A DNA stretch of 64,000 nucleotides from Halopenitus sp041821145. GTDB lineage: Archaea; Halobacteriota; Halobacteria; Halobacteriales; Haloferacaceae. Location: positions 62,001 through 126,000 of the forward strand of contig NZ_JBGUBC010000004.1 of assembly GCF_041821145.1 (NCBI RefSeq), in the 5' to 3' direction. The notes under the pieces are model-generated. The model made no database searches. It saw only the letters and a program-made list of their open reading frames with translations, and had not been told where the DNA came from. Shown here in pieces: positions 50,633 to 60,329 of the stretch. The first letter of the stretch is position 1, and each line of letters begins with the position of its first letter. A program made the translations under genes and the position numbers.

Positions 50633-51709
50633 ATGAGCACGCCGAGCCCCGACGCCTACGAGCAGGGGCGCGGAATGGACGCGCACAACGCGGTGATGCG
50701 CGACATCCGCGCCGAGCGCGATGAGACCTATGATCCTCACGAGCCGACTCGGGTGTGGATCGACGAGGACAACACCCCCGACGGCGTCCGCCAGTCGCTT
50801 ACAATCATCCTCAACACCGGCGGGTGCCGGTGGGCCCGCGCTGGCGGCTGTACGATGTGCGGCTACGTCGCTGAATCCGTCGAGGGAGGCAGCGTCCCTC
50901 ACGAGGCGCTGATGGACCAGATCGACGCCTGTCTGGCTCACGAACGTTCTAACGCGTCGGAGCCCTCCGGACTCGTCAAGATATACACCTCCGGATCGTT
51001 CCTCGACGAGCGCGAGGTCCCCGCCGAGACGCGCGCAGCGATCGCCGAGACGTTCGCGGATCGCGACCGGATCGTCGTCGAGTCGCTTCCCGACTTCGTG
51101 ACGGCCGACGCCGTACGCGATTTTACCGATGTCGGCCTGAAGACGGACGTCGCGATCGGTCTGGAGACGGCCACCGATCGAGTCCGCCAGGACTGCGTGA
51201 ACAAGTACTTCGAGTTCACGGACTTCGAGGATGCCTGCGCGGAGGCCGCCTCCGTCGGCGCGGGCGTGAAGGCGTATCTCCTCTTGAAGCCCCCATTCCT
51301 CGCCGAGCCGGAGGCGGTGGCGGACATGATCTCCTCGATTCGCCGCTGTGGGGACGTTGACGCGTGTCACACTGTCTCGATGAACCCGTGTAACGTCCAG
51401 CGGTACACGATGGTTGATGAGCTGTTCTTCGAGGGAGGCTACCGTCCGCCGTGGCTCTGGAGCGTCGCACACGTCCTCGAGGAGACCGCTGACGTCGACG
51501 CGATCGTCGTCTCCGACCCGGTCGGTCACGGATCCGATCGCGGCGCGCACAACTGCGGGGAGTGTGACGAGCGCGTTCAAACGGCGATCAAGGACTTCGA
51601 CCTGCGACAGGACCCGAGCGTCTTCGAGCAGGTGTCGTGTGCGTGTGAGCGAACCTGGGACCACGTGATGGCCGAGGAGACCTCCTACAACATGCCGCTT
51701 GCGCGGTGA
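50633..51709 (+). CDS. Archaeosine synthase radical-SAM subunit (RaSEA)
   Basis: 358-residue radical-SAM protein that with ArcS turns preQ0-lysine-modified tRNA into archaeosine (known for the RaSEA family). Cluster cysteines C65-x7-C73-x2-C76 in GGCRWARAGGCTMC, a spacing typical of this family rather than CxxxCxxC. Other motifs: TSGSFLDEREVP, AIGLETATDRV, MNPCNVQRYT. Further cysteines near 305-345 (NCGECDE, CAC) may bind metal. TgtA is at 24 kb. Confidence 0.9.
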   Translation: MSTPSPDAYEQGRGMDAHNAVMRDIRAERDETYDPHEPTRVWIDEDNTPDGVRQSLTIILNTGGCRWARAGGCTMCGYVAESVEGGSVPHEALMDQIDACLAHERSNASEPSGLVKIYTSGSFLDEREVPAETRAAIAETFADRDRIVVESLPDFVTADAVRDFTDVGLKTDVAIGLETATDRVRQDCVNKYFEFTDFEDACAEAASVGAGVKAYLLLKPPFLAEPEAVADMISSIRRCGDVDACHTVSMNPCNVQRYTMVDELFFEGGYRPPWLWSVAHVLEETADVDAIVVSDPVGHGSDRGAHNCGECDERVQTAIKDFDLRQDPSVFEQVSCACERTWDHVMAEETSYNMPLAR

Positions 51710-51778
51710 GCGACTCGGAGCCGCGAGTCCCCGTCGAGTCGCGGTCGACTCGACTCACCGCTCCTGGTGTCGGACGAC

Positions 51779-53056
51779 TCACCGCTCCTGGCGGTGTATC
51801 CAGATCGCACAGACGAAGGCGATCACGCCCGCAAGCGTCCCGATCGCGAACGCGACGCGATAGCCGGTTTCGGTGTACACTCTGACCCCATCGAGCAGTT
51901 CGCCGGTCCAGTAGACGTCGAGCACCCAGCCCATGAGCGTCGGAAACGAGGCCGCTCCGAAGAAGGCGGCTCCGTTTATCGTCCCCAATGCGATCCCGCT
52001 TGCGCGATCGTCGAACCGCGCTCGAACCATCGGATAGGTCAACACGACGGCGCCAAAGAGGGCCCCGACCAGGAAGAACGCCGCGCCGACGACGAGGAAC
52101 GGCGGATCGCCGATAACGGCGATCGTGCCTACCGCGACCGTATACAGGACGGTCGCCGCGAGAATGAACTCCGAGCGTCTGCCGATCCGATCGGTAATCC
52201 AGCCGAACGCCGGGGGACCGATGACCGTACCGATCCCGCCAAGGAGCGTGATCGTCGAGGCGGTCGTCACCGTCACGTCGTAGACCTGGACGACGTATGG
52301 GATCCCCCACAGACCGAGTAGCGTCAAGTTGATCCCGCCGACACAGTAGAGCAGTATCGCGACGATCCACGTCCAGGGATCCGCGAGGATACGGCTCAGA
52401 AACGTTCGGATCTCCCCGATCGCAGGCTGGGACTGCTTGGGGGTGCCCTCGATCGGTGACAGTCCCGCGCGCTCGGCCGAGTCACGCACGAGGAGGACGG
52501 TGAGCACCGAAACGAACAGCCCGAACCCCGCGAGTCCGGCGATCACGGTTCGCCATCCGGCCACGGAGACCGCGACGGCGAGCGGCGTGGTCGCGAGGAT
52601 GCCGCCGACACCGCTCACCCCGAAGGAGAGGCCGTTCATGGTTCCGAACTCGTCGATGCGATACCAGTTGGCACAAAAGCCGAGAAGGGAGACGAAAAGC
52701 ACGCTCCCGCCGAGACCGATGAGGAACCGTCCCCCGAGCGCGGCGACGTAGGTGTCAGCGAGCGCGAACCAGATCGCGCCGACGTTCATCACGACGCCTC
52801 CGCCGGCGGCGGTCAATCGTGGACCGACTCGATCGACGAGGACGCCCGTCGGGATCTGTAACAGCGCGTAGATGAGAAAGAACATCGCGTGAAGCGTCCC
52901 GAGTTGGGTGCCGGTCGTTCCCAGCGCGTCCATCAACTCGCCGGCGAGTACGGCCGTCGAGAGCCGGTAGATGTTGACGAGCAGAAAGGAGACGGCGAGG
53001 ATGCTCCATAGCACCCAGCGCCGGCGATACGGGTCCGACCATGCGCGACGGATCAT
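51779..53056 (-). CDS. MFS transporter
   Basis: 425 residues, 12 transmembrane segments, of the oxalate/nitrate-like MFS type. Start ATG 53056 (MIRRAWSDPYRRRW); GTG 53107 is a possible alternative adding 17 residues. Motif A (GVLVDRVGPRLTAA) is in the first half. Located 76 bp downstream of the enolase-superfamily gene on the same strand, so possibly cotranscribed. Substrate unknown. Confidence 0.85.
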   Translation of the reverse strand: MIRRAWSDPYRRRWVLWSILAVSFLLVNIYRLSTAVLAGELMDALGTTGTQLGTLHAMFFLIYALLQIPTGVLVDRVGPRLTAAGGGVVMNVGAIWFALADTYVAALGGRFLIGLGGSVLFVSLLGFCANWYRIDEFGTMNGLSFGVSGVGGILATTPLAVAVSVAGWRTVIAGLAGFGLFVSVLTVLLVRDSAERAGLSPIEGTPKQSQPAIGEIRTFLSRILADPWTWIVAILLYCVGGINLTLLGLWGIPYVVQVYDVTVTTASTITLLGGIGTVIGPPAFGWITDRIGRRSEFILAATVLYTVAVGTIAVIGDPPFLVVGAAFFLVGALFGAVVLTYPMVRARFDDRASGIALGTINGAAFFGAASFPTLMGWVLDVYWTGELLDGVRVYTETGYRVAFAIGTLAGVIAFVCAIWIHRQER

Positions 53057-53132
53057 CGAATGGCTCACGTCGGATCGGCTTTCGTCCCGTGCGTCTTGAA
53101 TCTGCACCTCTCGGCATCGAATCGACCGCCAC

Positions 53133-54188
53133 TCACGACTCGTGATCGATCCGGAACCCGACCACGTCGTCGATCGAAAGCGGGCTTTCGGGATACGGCG
53201 GCGAGGCAGTCGGATCGTTGAACGCGCGCGGCGCGACATCGTTCGGCCCCTCGGGGTACAGAAGCGACGCGAGAAGCTGGATCTGCTCGCGACCGACGCC
53301 GAGCTCGAACTGTCCGCCGCCGTACAGCCGGATGTCGTTCTCCAGACAGTACTCGATCGTCTCCAGAAGCGACCGCAACGAGCCGAACCGCGAGGGTTTG
53401 ACGTTACACCATCCCGGATCGACGGGCAGCGATCGAAGGCTCTCGAGGTCGGTCACCGGATAATCGAAGGCGATCCGATCGGCCTCGGCGACGAGCAACT
53501 CCCGGGTCTCGTCGGTGAAGGCCGGATCCTCGATGATCACGTCAGGAAAGGCGTCACGCACGAGTTCGTACAGCTCGGGATCGGCCGGGACGTCGACGTC
53601 AGTCCCCTCGTACCACCCCTTCAGGTCGAGTATGCGAACGGCCGTCGTGTCCGCAAGCGCCGAGACGAGGTCCGTCGTCCACGTCGGCGTCGGATCGAGT
53701 TTGAACTCGACGCCCGGATCCGCGGACAGCAACCGTTCGATCCGGTCCGCACTCGGCGGATCGCCGAGCCGTGTCGAGACGACGAACCGAACCGGATCGG
53801 TCTCACGTTCGAGGACGCTCGCGAGATCCGTACCCGCCTGCCGGCACGCGAGATCGAGTGCCGCGCTCTCGTAGGCCCACTGGCGATGCGCCCGCGAGGA
53901 CTCCCGTTCCGGAGGATCGCCGGCGAAGAGGTCGATCTCCGCGAGATGTGTCGAGAAGGAGTCGATCGTCCAGTCGCCGGTGAGATCGGGGCTGGGGGCG
54001 TCCGCGAACGCCTGGTGATCGACCTCGTCGTAGGTGACGTCCTCGCCGCGCCCGACGGCGTCCTTCCCGGAGAGGGCGATCTCGGTGGTGACACGCTCGA
54101 AGTCGCTCGTGGTCTCGCCGCGGTGTCGGCTCCGGCTCTCCGATTCGATGGACACTGGCAGATCGGCGATCGCGTCGTACAGCGCCAT
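53133..54188 (-). CDS. Enolase-superfamily protein (MenC-like)
   Basis: 351 residues with an enolase-like barrel. Candidate catalytic and metal residues: K in EFKLDPTP, D in RILDLKG, E/D in IIEDPAF, D in AFDYPVTD, K in NVKPSRFG. The pattern is like o-succinylbenzoate synthase or dipeptide epimerase, but no menaquinone gene is adjacent, so the reaction is open. An acidic stretch lies at the start. Distinct from the truncated dehydratase at the window start. Confidence 0.75.
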   Translation of the reverse strand: MALYDAIADLPVSIESESRSRHRGETTSDFERVTTEIALSGKDAVGRGEDVTYDEVDHQAFADAPSPDLTGDWTIDSFSTHLAEIDLFAGDPPERESSRAHRQWAYESAALDLACRQAGTDLASVLERETDPVRFVVSTRLGDPPSADRIERLLSADPGVEFKLDPTPTWTTDLVSALADTTAVRILDLKGWYEGTDVDVPADPELYELVRDAFPDVIIEDPAFTDETRELLVAEADRIAFDYPVTDLESLRSLPVDPGWCNVKPSRFGSLRSLLETIEYCLENDIRLYGGGQFELGVGREQIQLLASLLYPEGPNDVAPRAFNDPTASPPYPESPLSIDDVVGFRIDHES

Positions 54189-54332
54189 GCCGGTCGAAAG
54201 TCACGGATCCACTTGAAGCCGGGGGCGCGATCCAGCCGTGGAATCCCCGGTCCGTGTCCACGGCATGCGAGTCCCTCCCGCGAGGGTGGCGGATAGGAAA
54301 GGCATTTGAGTGCCCCACGAGACAGTTTTGAC

Positions 54333-54917
54333 ATGACCGAGGACGCCGATGACGCCGTAGAAACCTTCTACACCGAAGAACGATGGCAAAACTGGATCTC
54401 CCGAGTCGAGGAGGAGGATCTCGATCCCGAAAACGAGGAGTCCGCACGACTCCTGTTGAACCTCCAGGACGACGCGGCGATCGCGGTCGCAAAGATCCTC
54501 TCGGCGTACGACGACGGTCGGATCGACGAGGATCGGGCCCTCGAGGAGATCGAGACCGTCCGCGAGATCGTGCTCGCCGAGGTCGATCTGGAGGACGAGG
54601 AGGAGGAGATGCTGATAGACGGCGTCCAGACCTCCCTCGTCCCCGTCTTCTACGCTGCCGAGGAGTACGTGGTCGGCGGTGCAGTCGAAGGCGACCTCGA
54701 TGAATACGTCCGCGCGGCCGCCGACGCCGAGGCCGAGGAGGACCTCGACGCCGCGCTCGGCTACGTCGTCCAGGCCGGTACGCGCGTGATCGATGGCGAT
54801 CGCCTCGACATCGCCCTCGTTGAGGACATCGAGTACGGTCTCGTCTCCGAGTGGGTCAACGGGCTCGACTCCCTGCAGTCGGCCATTCAGGACCCGGAAG
54901 TCGTCGAGGAGGATTGA
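54333..54917 (+). CDS. DUF2150-family protein
   Basis: 194-residue extremely acidic, helical protein from ATG 54333 (MTEDADDAVETFYTEERWQNW). I recognise the archaeal DUF2150 family from the start RWQNWISRVEEEDLDPENEESARLLLNLQDDAAIAVAKIL. Function unknown. Divergent from the MenC-like gene; its stop is 55 bp from the convergent surface-protein gene. Confidence 0.85.
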   Translation: MTEDADDAVETFYTEERWQNWISRVEEEDLDPENEESARLLLNLQDDAAIAVAKILSAYDDGRIDEDRALEEIETVREIVLAEVDLEDEEEEMLIDGVQTSLVPVFYAAEEYVVGGAVEGDLDEYVRAAADAEAEEDLDAALGYVVQAGTRVIDGDRLDIALVEDIEYGLVSEWVNGLDSLQSAIQDPEVVEED

Positions 54918-54971
54918 GGCCGGACCCCGATCGAGAAGCTACCTCCGGATCGCTTGCGTTCCACGCTTGGG

Positions 54972-56954
54972 TTAGTTGCTTTGTCTGAAGTGGAACGTGT
55001 ACTCAGAACCGTCCGAGAGGCGCAGAATGACGGACACGTCCGCGTTTGCTTCGTCAGTCGTGTATTCGAGCGACCCCAAGTCCTGACTGAAGTATCGAAT
55101 ATCGATCTCCACGTCGGAATCGTCCGGACCGAGGGTTGCGTACTGACCGTTGTTTCCACCGTTCTCGAGGTCGTAGAGAGTGCCATCGGCCGAGAACGTC
55201 TTCTCCCCTCGAGTATCGATATGGCCGTCCTGAACTGACGTCCCTGTGATTTGGACCTCCCTGTCATTATTATCGTGATCCACGTAGATCTCGGTATCGA
55301 TCGCCGTCGCATCGACGCCGACTTCCTCGATCGTAACCTCTTGTCCAGCCTCGTTAGCTATTCCGAAGACGAGTCGGTCCCCGCTGTCTCGGAGATCGGT
55401 GAACGTGAGGTCGGGTTCCGCGACGTCGATGGTAACGGTGTCATTTCCGACCTGACCGCTGGCGTCCCGTCCGGTGACACGGAGAGTGTGTTCTCCGGAC
55501 GTCCATCCGGAGATGTCTATCGGCTGGGTCCCATCGATCACGCAGTACGAACAGCCATCGGGGCCATCCGCCGAGATGCTGTCAAACGGTTCCGGATCGG
55601 TGTTCACGGGTGACTGACGGCTCCAGTTCGCAGCGAGGATCGGGGTGCCGCTTTGATCGATACTGGTGATGGTCGCGTTGAGATCGAAGTCGTCCTCGAT
55701 GGACTCACCCTCGGAGGGCGACGTGATGTCGACGATCGGCGGCTCACTCCCGGGTGCACCGGCCGCTTGTGAGACGACGTCGAATCCGATGGCGACGCGC
55801 TCGTAGGACTCGCTGCCGTCATTGATCGAGAGATCCACGGAATCAGCACCGGTGTTCTCCGGTGCGGTATATTCGAACCGTACAGTCCCATCGCCGTCCG
55901 TTCGTTCCGAGGTGGAATCGAGGGCCCCTCGCGGGCTCCCGTCGACGGTTACGGTCTCGCCGGACACCGGATTGTTGAACCGGTCTCGAACCTCGACGAC
56001 GATCTCCGTCGTCTCTCCCGTTCGAACCGTTTGTGTGGACGGCTGGATCGTGATGAGGTACCGAGCCACCGGATCCTCACTCGCTCGTTGCGTCTCTCGA
56101 TCTCGAACCTCGACGGTCGCCAGTTGGAGTCGATACGTCATCGATCCGTTCAAGATCACCTCGACATGTGAGCCGTCCGGCGCTTCAACCACCCGCTCGA
56201 CGCGCTGTGGATTCGCGGTGCGGAGTTCCTGTCCTGTCGTCTCGTTCCATCCACTCGCGGAAATGCCGCTCGGTGGCTCAAACCGGAGCGTGATGTCCTC
56301 GTCGTTTTTCCCCTGCACGACGACCGTTCGCGTCGCCGGGCTCACCGGTTCGGTCGTCACGCCGACGCTCGATCCGCCGGCCTCCAGATCGCCATCGATG
56401 CGGATCAGCCGGATCCGATCCTCCTGGAGGACGGTTTGCCCCGTCATCGGGATCGGTCGATCGCCGGCAACTCGGTAGGACTGGTGACCGGTGACGACCA
56501 TCGGCTGGCCGGTAAACCGGTCGTAGTTGGGCGTGAACACGACGTCACGGGTCGCGTAACTCCGGCCGCTGACGTTACTCTCGAGGAACGTCCGAGTGTT
56601 CTCCGCCTCGCTGTCGACCGCCTCGACGTTCTCGAGCGTCACGTTCCGTTCCCCGGTCGTGGCGAGTCGGTTGGGTGGCGGACCGGGATTGACGAATATC
56701 GCCCGACTCGGATACTCGACGCCGGTCTTGACCGTCGTCCCGATCGTCGTGTCACGGCCGGCCGCGGTGAGGACGTCGTTTCGCACGTCGGTGAGATCTT
56801 CGGCCGCCTGCTGGTAGGCGTTGAACTCCACCTGCTGGTTCTGTTCGGGGACGACCGTGACCTGATACAGCGAGAGGCCGACGATGAGGAATCCGAACAG
56901 AAAGATGACGCCGACCTGCACCGACTGTGCTCGATCGGCCTCGCGAACGTCCAT
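54972..56954 (-). CDS. Large surface protein with pilin-like N-terminus and Ig-like domains
   Basis: 660 residues from ATG 56954, preferred over 56972 because TATA-like ACTATATCC (56982-56990) is at leaderless distance. N-terminus DRAQSVQVGVIFLFGFLIVGLSLYQ is one hydrophobic helix like haloarchaeal pilin/DUF7289-type proteins. Then a beta-rich region (40-320), an invasin/BIG-type Ig-like domain (about 320-400, with NNPVSGETVTVDGSPRG), and a second Ig-like domain (about 420-520). Probably anchored outside the membrane. Lower-GC codon use in places than neighbours. Confidence 0.8.
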   Translation of the reverse strand: MDVREADRAQSVQVGVIFLFGFLIVGLSLYQVTVVPEQNQQVEFNAYQQAAEDLTDVRNDVLTAAGRDTTIGTTVKTGVEYPSRAIFVNPGPPPNRLATTGERNVTLENVEAVDSEAENTRTFLESNVSGRSYATRDVVFTPNYDRFTGQPMVVTGHQSYRVAGDRPIPMTGQTVLQEDRIRLIRIDGDLEAGGSSVGVTTEPVSPATRTVVVQGKNDEDITLRFEPPSGISASGWNETTGQELRTANPQRVERVVEAPDGSHVEVILNGSMTYRLQLATVEVRDRETQRASEDPVARYLITIQPSTQTVRTGETTEIVVEVRDRFNNPVSGETVTVDGSPRGALDSTSERTDGDGTVRFEYTAPENTGADSVDLSINDGSESYERVAIGFDVVSQAAGAPGSEPPIVDITSPSEGESIEDDFDLNATITSIDQSGTPILAANWSRQSPVNTDPEPFDSISADGPDGCSYCVIDGTQPIDISGWTSGEHTLRVTGRDASGQVGNDTVTIDVAEPDLTFTDLRDSGDRLVFGIANEAGQEVTIEEVGVDATAIDTEIYVDHDNNDREVQITGTSVQDGHIDTRGEKTFSADGTLYDLENGGNNGQYATLGPDDSDVEIDIRYFSQDLGSLEYTTDEANADVSVILRLSDGSEYTFHFRQSN

Positions 56955-57101
56955 TATCACACACACGGACATGCACGGGGATATAGTTGATCCTGCGGCC
57001 GTTCAGGCATCTCCAGGGCGTGCTCTCGGGCGTCTTCAGGACGTGCTCGGTCCCACGACGTCGGCAGTCCGTTCGGTACGGTCGTCGGCGCCTCGATGGA
57101 T

Positions 57102-58772
57102 TCAGTCCCGTACGGCGACGTCGATCACGTTCGGTCCGTCCTCGTCGATCGCCGACTTCAGTTCGGCCGTCAGCTCCTCGTAGGTTTCCACGGATGCAGC
57201 ATCGGCGCCGTGACTCTCGGCGTTCTTCACGAAGTCGACGCTTGGATCGAAATCCATCATCGAAAACTCCGGGTTCTCGGCCTCCTCTCCGAGGAGTCGC
57301 GCCGCGTTGTCCTTGAGGATGCGATAGTTGTAGTTATTCGAGATCAAGACGGTGAGATCCACGCCGTATCGGGCCGCCGAATAGATCGTATGGGGATAAT
57401 AGAGATAGGATCCATCGCCGAGCGTTCCGATCACGTGACGGGGATCCTCGCGGTCGTTCTCGGCGATGGCGGCGCCCACTGCGGCCGGAAGGCCGTATCC
57501 GAGTCCGCCGGATTTGTTGCCGTGGAGCTGTCTCGGTCCGAGATCGATCTGCGTATACAGGGATCCCCGAGTGGTGACGCTCTCGTCGACGAGGTAGGCC
57601 TCGGGGGCGACCTCGGCGATCGCGTCGGCAAGCTCGTCTTTCGAGAGGAATCGATCGATCCGGTCGTCCTCGCCGGCGTCGTCCTCCTCGGCCGTCCGGG
57701 ATGACTTATACTGCCGTACCGTCTCCAGGCGCCGAGTGCGTTCTGCTTCCGGGATCCGCTCTTCGACCGCGTCCGCAAGGGCTGCGACCGTCTCCGAGAC
57801 ATCACCGAGCAGGCTCACGTCGACCGGTTCGTTCTTCCCGATCTCCCACGGATTCGTTCCGACGGCGACGACGTCGGTCTCCGGCGGCGTGATCGGCTCC
57901 GTGTGACCGAGCGTGGGCGTGTGATGGGAACACCCCAAAAGCAGGAGCGTGTCGGTGTCGTGGATCTCCCGGAGCGCGTCGGCGCTCTTGCCGGCCGCGG
58001 AGATCCACTGGTCGTGATCCGTCGGGTAGGCGATCGCCGACTGGAGGACTTCGCCGTGCACGCGCGCGCCAGCGGCCTCGGCGAGCCGGACCGTTTCGTC
58101 GATGGCGTCCTCGCCGTCCCAGGCGATCTGGGCGCCGGCGATGATCGTGGCCTCCTCCCCTCCGGCGATGATCTCGGCGGCCCGCTCCACGTCGTCCGAT
58201 CGGCCGGGACCCATCGAGGGCGTCGGCGTGTAGGGTTGGACCGGTTCCGAGACCTCACCCAACTGGACATCGGCCGGGAACGAGAGAAAGACGGGACCCA
58301 TCGGCGGCGTCGTTGCGAGCTTAAACGCCCGCCGGAGCATGCCGGGGATGGCCGTCGAGTCCTTCACCTCGGCGCTCCATTTCGTGTATTGGCGGGTCAT
58401 CTCGATGACGTCCCCGTGGAGGATCGGTTCCTGGTGTTGGACGCCGGTTTTGTGGGCACCGGTGGTGACGAGTAGAGGCGCGTTCGCCCGTGCTGCCCCG
58501 TAGAGGTTTCCGAGGCCGTGTGCCATCCCCGGCGCGATATGGAGGTTGACTACTCCGACCGGCGTCTCGTCGCCGTGTTCCCGGCGCGTACAGGCGTACC
58601 CGGAGGCCATTCCGACCGCGATGTCCTCGTGGACGCCGAGGACGTACTCGAGGTCGCTTTGCTCGATCGCGTCGACGATCGGAACCTCGGTCGTTCCCGG
58701 ATTCCCGAAGAGGTACTCGACGCCGTATTCCTGTAACGCCTCCACGAAGTAGTCCGCACCTGATCGTGTCAT
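57102..58772 (-). CDS. ThDP-dependent decarboxylase / acetolactate synthase-like enzyme
   Basis: 556-residue enzyme with all three ThDP domains. Catalytic Glu E49 in GVHEDIA, diphosphate motif GDGS...NN (GTLGDGSYLYYPH to ISNNYNY). Resembles benzoylformate/phenylpyruvate-type decarboxylases more than IlvB (inference from the N-terminal GNPGTTEVP). Start ATG 58772. Reaction unassigned. Faces the 26-bp tandem array. Confidence 0.85.
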   Translation of the reverse strand: MTRSGADYFVEALQEYGVEYLFGNPGTTEVPIVDAIEQSDLEYVLGVHEDIAVGMASGYACTRREHGDETPVGVVNLHIAPGMAHGLGNLYGAARANAPLLVTTGAHKTGVQHQEPILHGDVIEMTRQYTKWSAEVKDSTAIPGMLRRAFKLATTPPMGPVFLSFPADVQLGEVSEPVQPYTPTPSMGPGRSDDVERAAEIIAGGEEATIIAGAQIAWDGEDAIDETVRLAEAAGARVHGEVLQSAIAYPTDHDQWISAAGKSADALREIHDTDTLLLLGCSHHTPTLGHTEPITPPETDVVAVGTNPWEIGKNEPVDVSLLGDVSETVAALADAVEERIPEAERTRRLETVRQYKSSRTAEEDDAGEDDRIDRFLSKDELADAIAEVAPEAYLVDESVTTRGSLYTQIDLGPRQLHGNKSGGLGYGLPAAVGAAIAENDREDPRHVIGTLGDGSYLYYPHTIYSAARYGVDLTVLISNNYNYRILKDNAARLLGEEAENPEFSMMDFDPSVDFVKNAESHGADAASVETYEELTAELKSAIDEDGPNVIDVAVRD

Positions 58773-58831
58773 GCGATGATGACCGATACATCATACGCCG
58801 TGGTTAATTAGCTATCGACCGCGGACCGCGA

Positions 58832-58990
58832 CCGCCATCCACCACAGCCATTCGACGCCGCCATCCACCACAGCCATTCGACGCCGCCATCCACCACAGC
58901 CATTCGACGCCGCCATCCACCACAGCCATTCGACGCCGCCATCCACCACGGCTATTCGACGCTACCAATCCACCACGGCCATCCGCGACC
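58832..58990. repeat. 26-bp tandem repeat array
   Basis: Four perfect copies of a unit CCGCCATCCACCACAGCCAT-TCGACG start at 58832, 58858, 58884 and 58910; a fifth (58936) and sixth (58962) are diverged. No unique spacer between copies, so not a CRISPR. Fills the space between divergent genes. Confidence 0.92.
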
Positions 58991-59055
58991 GCCGATCAGG
59001 ACGGGTGATTCTCTCCATCGTCATCGTTAACCCACGAACGGCCGTGGTCGGACCG

Positions 59056-60291
59056 ATGAGCGATCCCGAACTCGCGATCGACGCGGAACGGTTCCGGCGG
59101 AGCTTCGAGACGTACTTCGCGATCGGAGCAACGGAGAACGATGGACTCCACCGTCTGGCGCTTTCGGACGCCGACGCGACCGTCCGAGACCAGTTCGTCG
59201 CCGATCTTGAGGCGCTCGATCTCGCCGTCACGATCGACGAGATGGGCAACGTCTTCGGGCGTCGTGAGGGGTCCGATCCGGACGCTGATCCCGTGTTGAT
59301 CGGATCACATCTCGACTCCCAGCCGTACGGCGGACGGTACGACGGCCAACTCGGCGTCCTTGTGGCGCTTGAAACCCTCCGCGCGATGGACGATTCCGGG
59401 ATCGAAACGACGCGGCCGGTCGAGATCGTGAACTGGACCAACGAGGAAGGATCGCGCTTCGAGAACCCGATGCTCGGAAGCGGCGTATTCACCGGGAACG
59501 TGGACCTGGAGGCCGCATACGATCTGCGCGACGAGGAGGGGAATCGGTTCGTCGACGAACTCGAACGGATCGGCTATCGTGGCGAAACTCCATGTGAGCC
59601 GCGTCCGCTACACGCGTTTGTAGAGCTTCACGTCGAACAGGGGCCGATCCTCGAGACCCATGGCAACGCGGTCGGGATCGTCGAGGGCATCTTCGGGATC
59701 GCCTGGCTCGAGGCGACGATCGAGGGTCACGCCGACCACGCGGGACCGACGCCGATGCACGCACGGACCGACGCGCTTGCGGCGGCCGCCTCCGCGATCG
59801 ATGAAATCGAGGCGCTTCCGAGCCACCTCTCGGCGGATGCAGTCGCAACCGTCGGTCGTCTCAACGTCGAGCCGAACTCCGTCAACGTCATTCCGAGCCG
59901 CGTCGAGTTCACGATCGACGTGCGGAGCTACGACGACGCGATCGTCGATACGGCCGTCGAACGCGCGATCGCCGAAGTCGAGACCGCCAGCGAACGGATC
60001 GGTGCCGACGCGACCGTCGAGGAACTTTGGCGAATTCCCCACACCGACTTCTCGCCGACCGTGTGTGAAACGGCCGCGGCCGCGGCGGAGGCGGTCGGCG
60101 TACGTGCGGAGCGGATGGTGTCGGGGGCCGGACACGACGCGAAATACCTGAACGACGTTACCGACGCCGCCATGCTCTTCGTGCCGAGCGCCGACGGGAT
60201 CACCCACAACGAGGCGGAATTCACACCGTGGGACGACTGCGTGGCCGGCGCGCGGGCCTTCGCCGAGACGACCCTCCGGCTTGCGGCGTGA
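59056..60291 (+). CDS. Zn-dependent amidohydrolase (N-carbamoyl-amino-acid hydrolase/allantoate type)
   Basis: 411-residue M20-family hydrolase from ATG 59056, TATA-like CGTTAACC 24-32 nt upstream. Metal ligands: H and D in GSHLDSQPYGGRYDGQLG, E in NWTNEEGSRF, H in ELHVEQGP, plus the lid motif GHADHAGPTPMHARTDAL. The family hydrolyses carbamoyl or ureido amides (hydantoin, allantoate, beta-ureidopropionate). Specific substrate not decided; no hydantoinase or urea genes nearby. Confidence 0.88.
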   Translation: MSDPELAIDAERFRRSFETYFAIGATENDGLHRLALSDADATVRDQFVADLEALDLAVTIDEMGNVFGRREGSDPDADPVLIGSHLDSQPYGGRYDGQLGVLVALETLRAMDDSGIETTRPVEIVNWTNEEGSRFENPMLGSGVFTGNVDLEAAYDLRDEEGNRFVDELERIGYRGETPCEPRPLHAFVELHVEQGPILETHGNAVGIVEGIFGIAWLEATIEGHADHAGPTPMHARTDALAAAASAIDEIEALPSHLSADAVATVGRLNVEPNSVNVIPSRVEFTIDVRSYDDAIVDTAVERAIAEVETASERIGADATVEELWRIPHTDFSPTVCETAAAAAEAVGVRAERMVSGAGHDAKYLNDVTDAAMLFVPSADGITHNEAEFTPWDDCVAGARAFAETTLRLAA

Positions 60292-60329
60292 GTGTCGCTC
60301 CTCACGCTGTGCGGATCGCCGTCACTGAA

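Noticed and set aside
58832..58990. Array considered as a CRISPR
   Set aside because: Copies are contiguous with no unique spacers and no cas genes are near.
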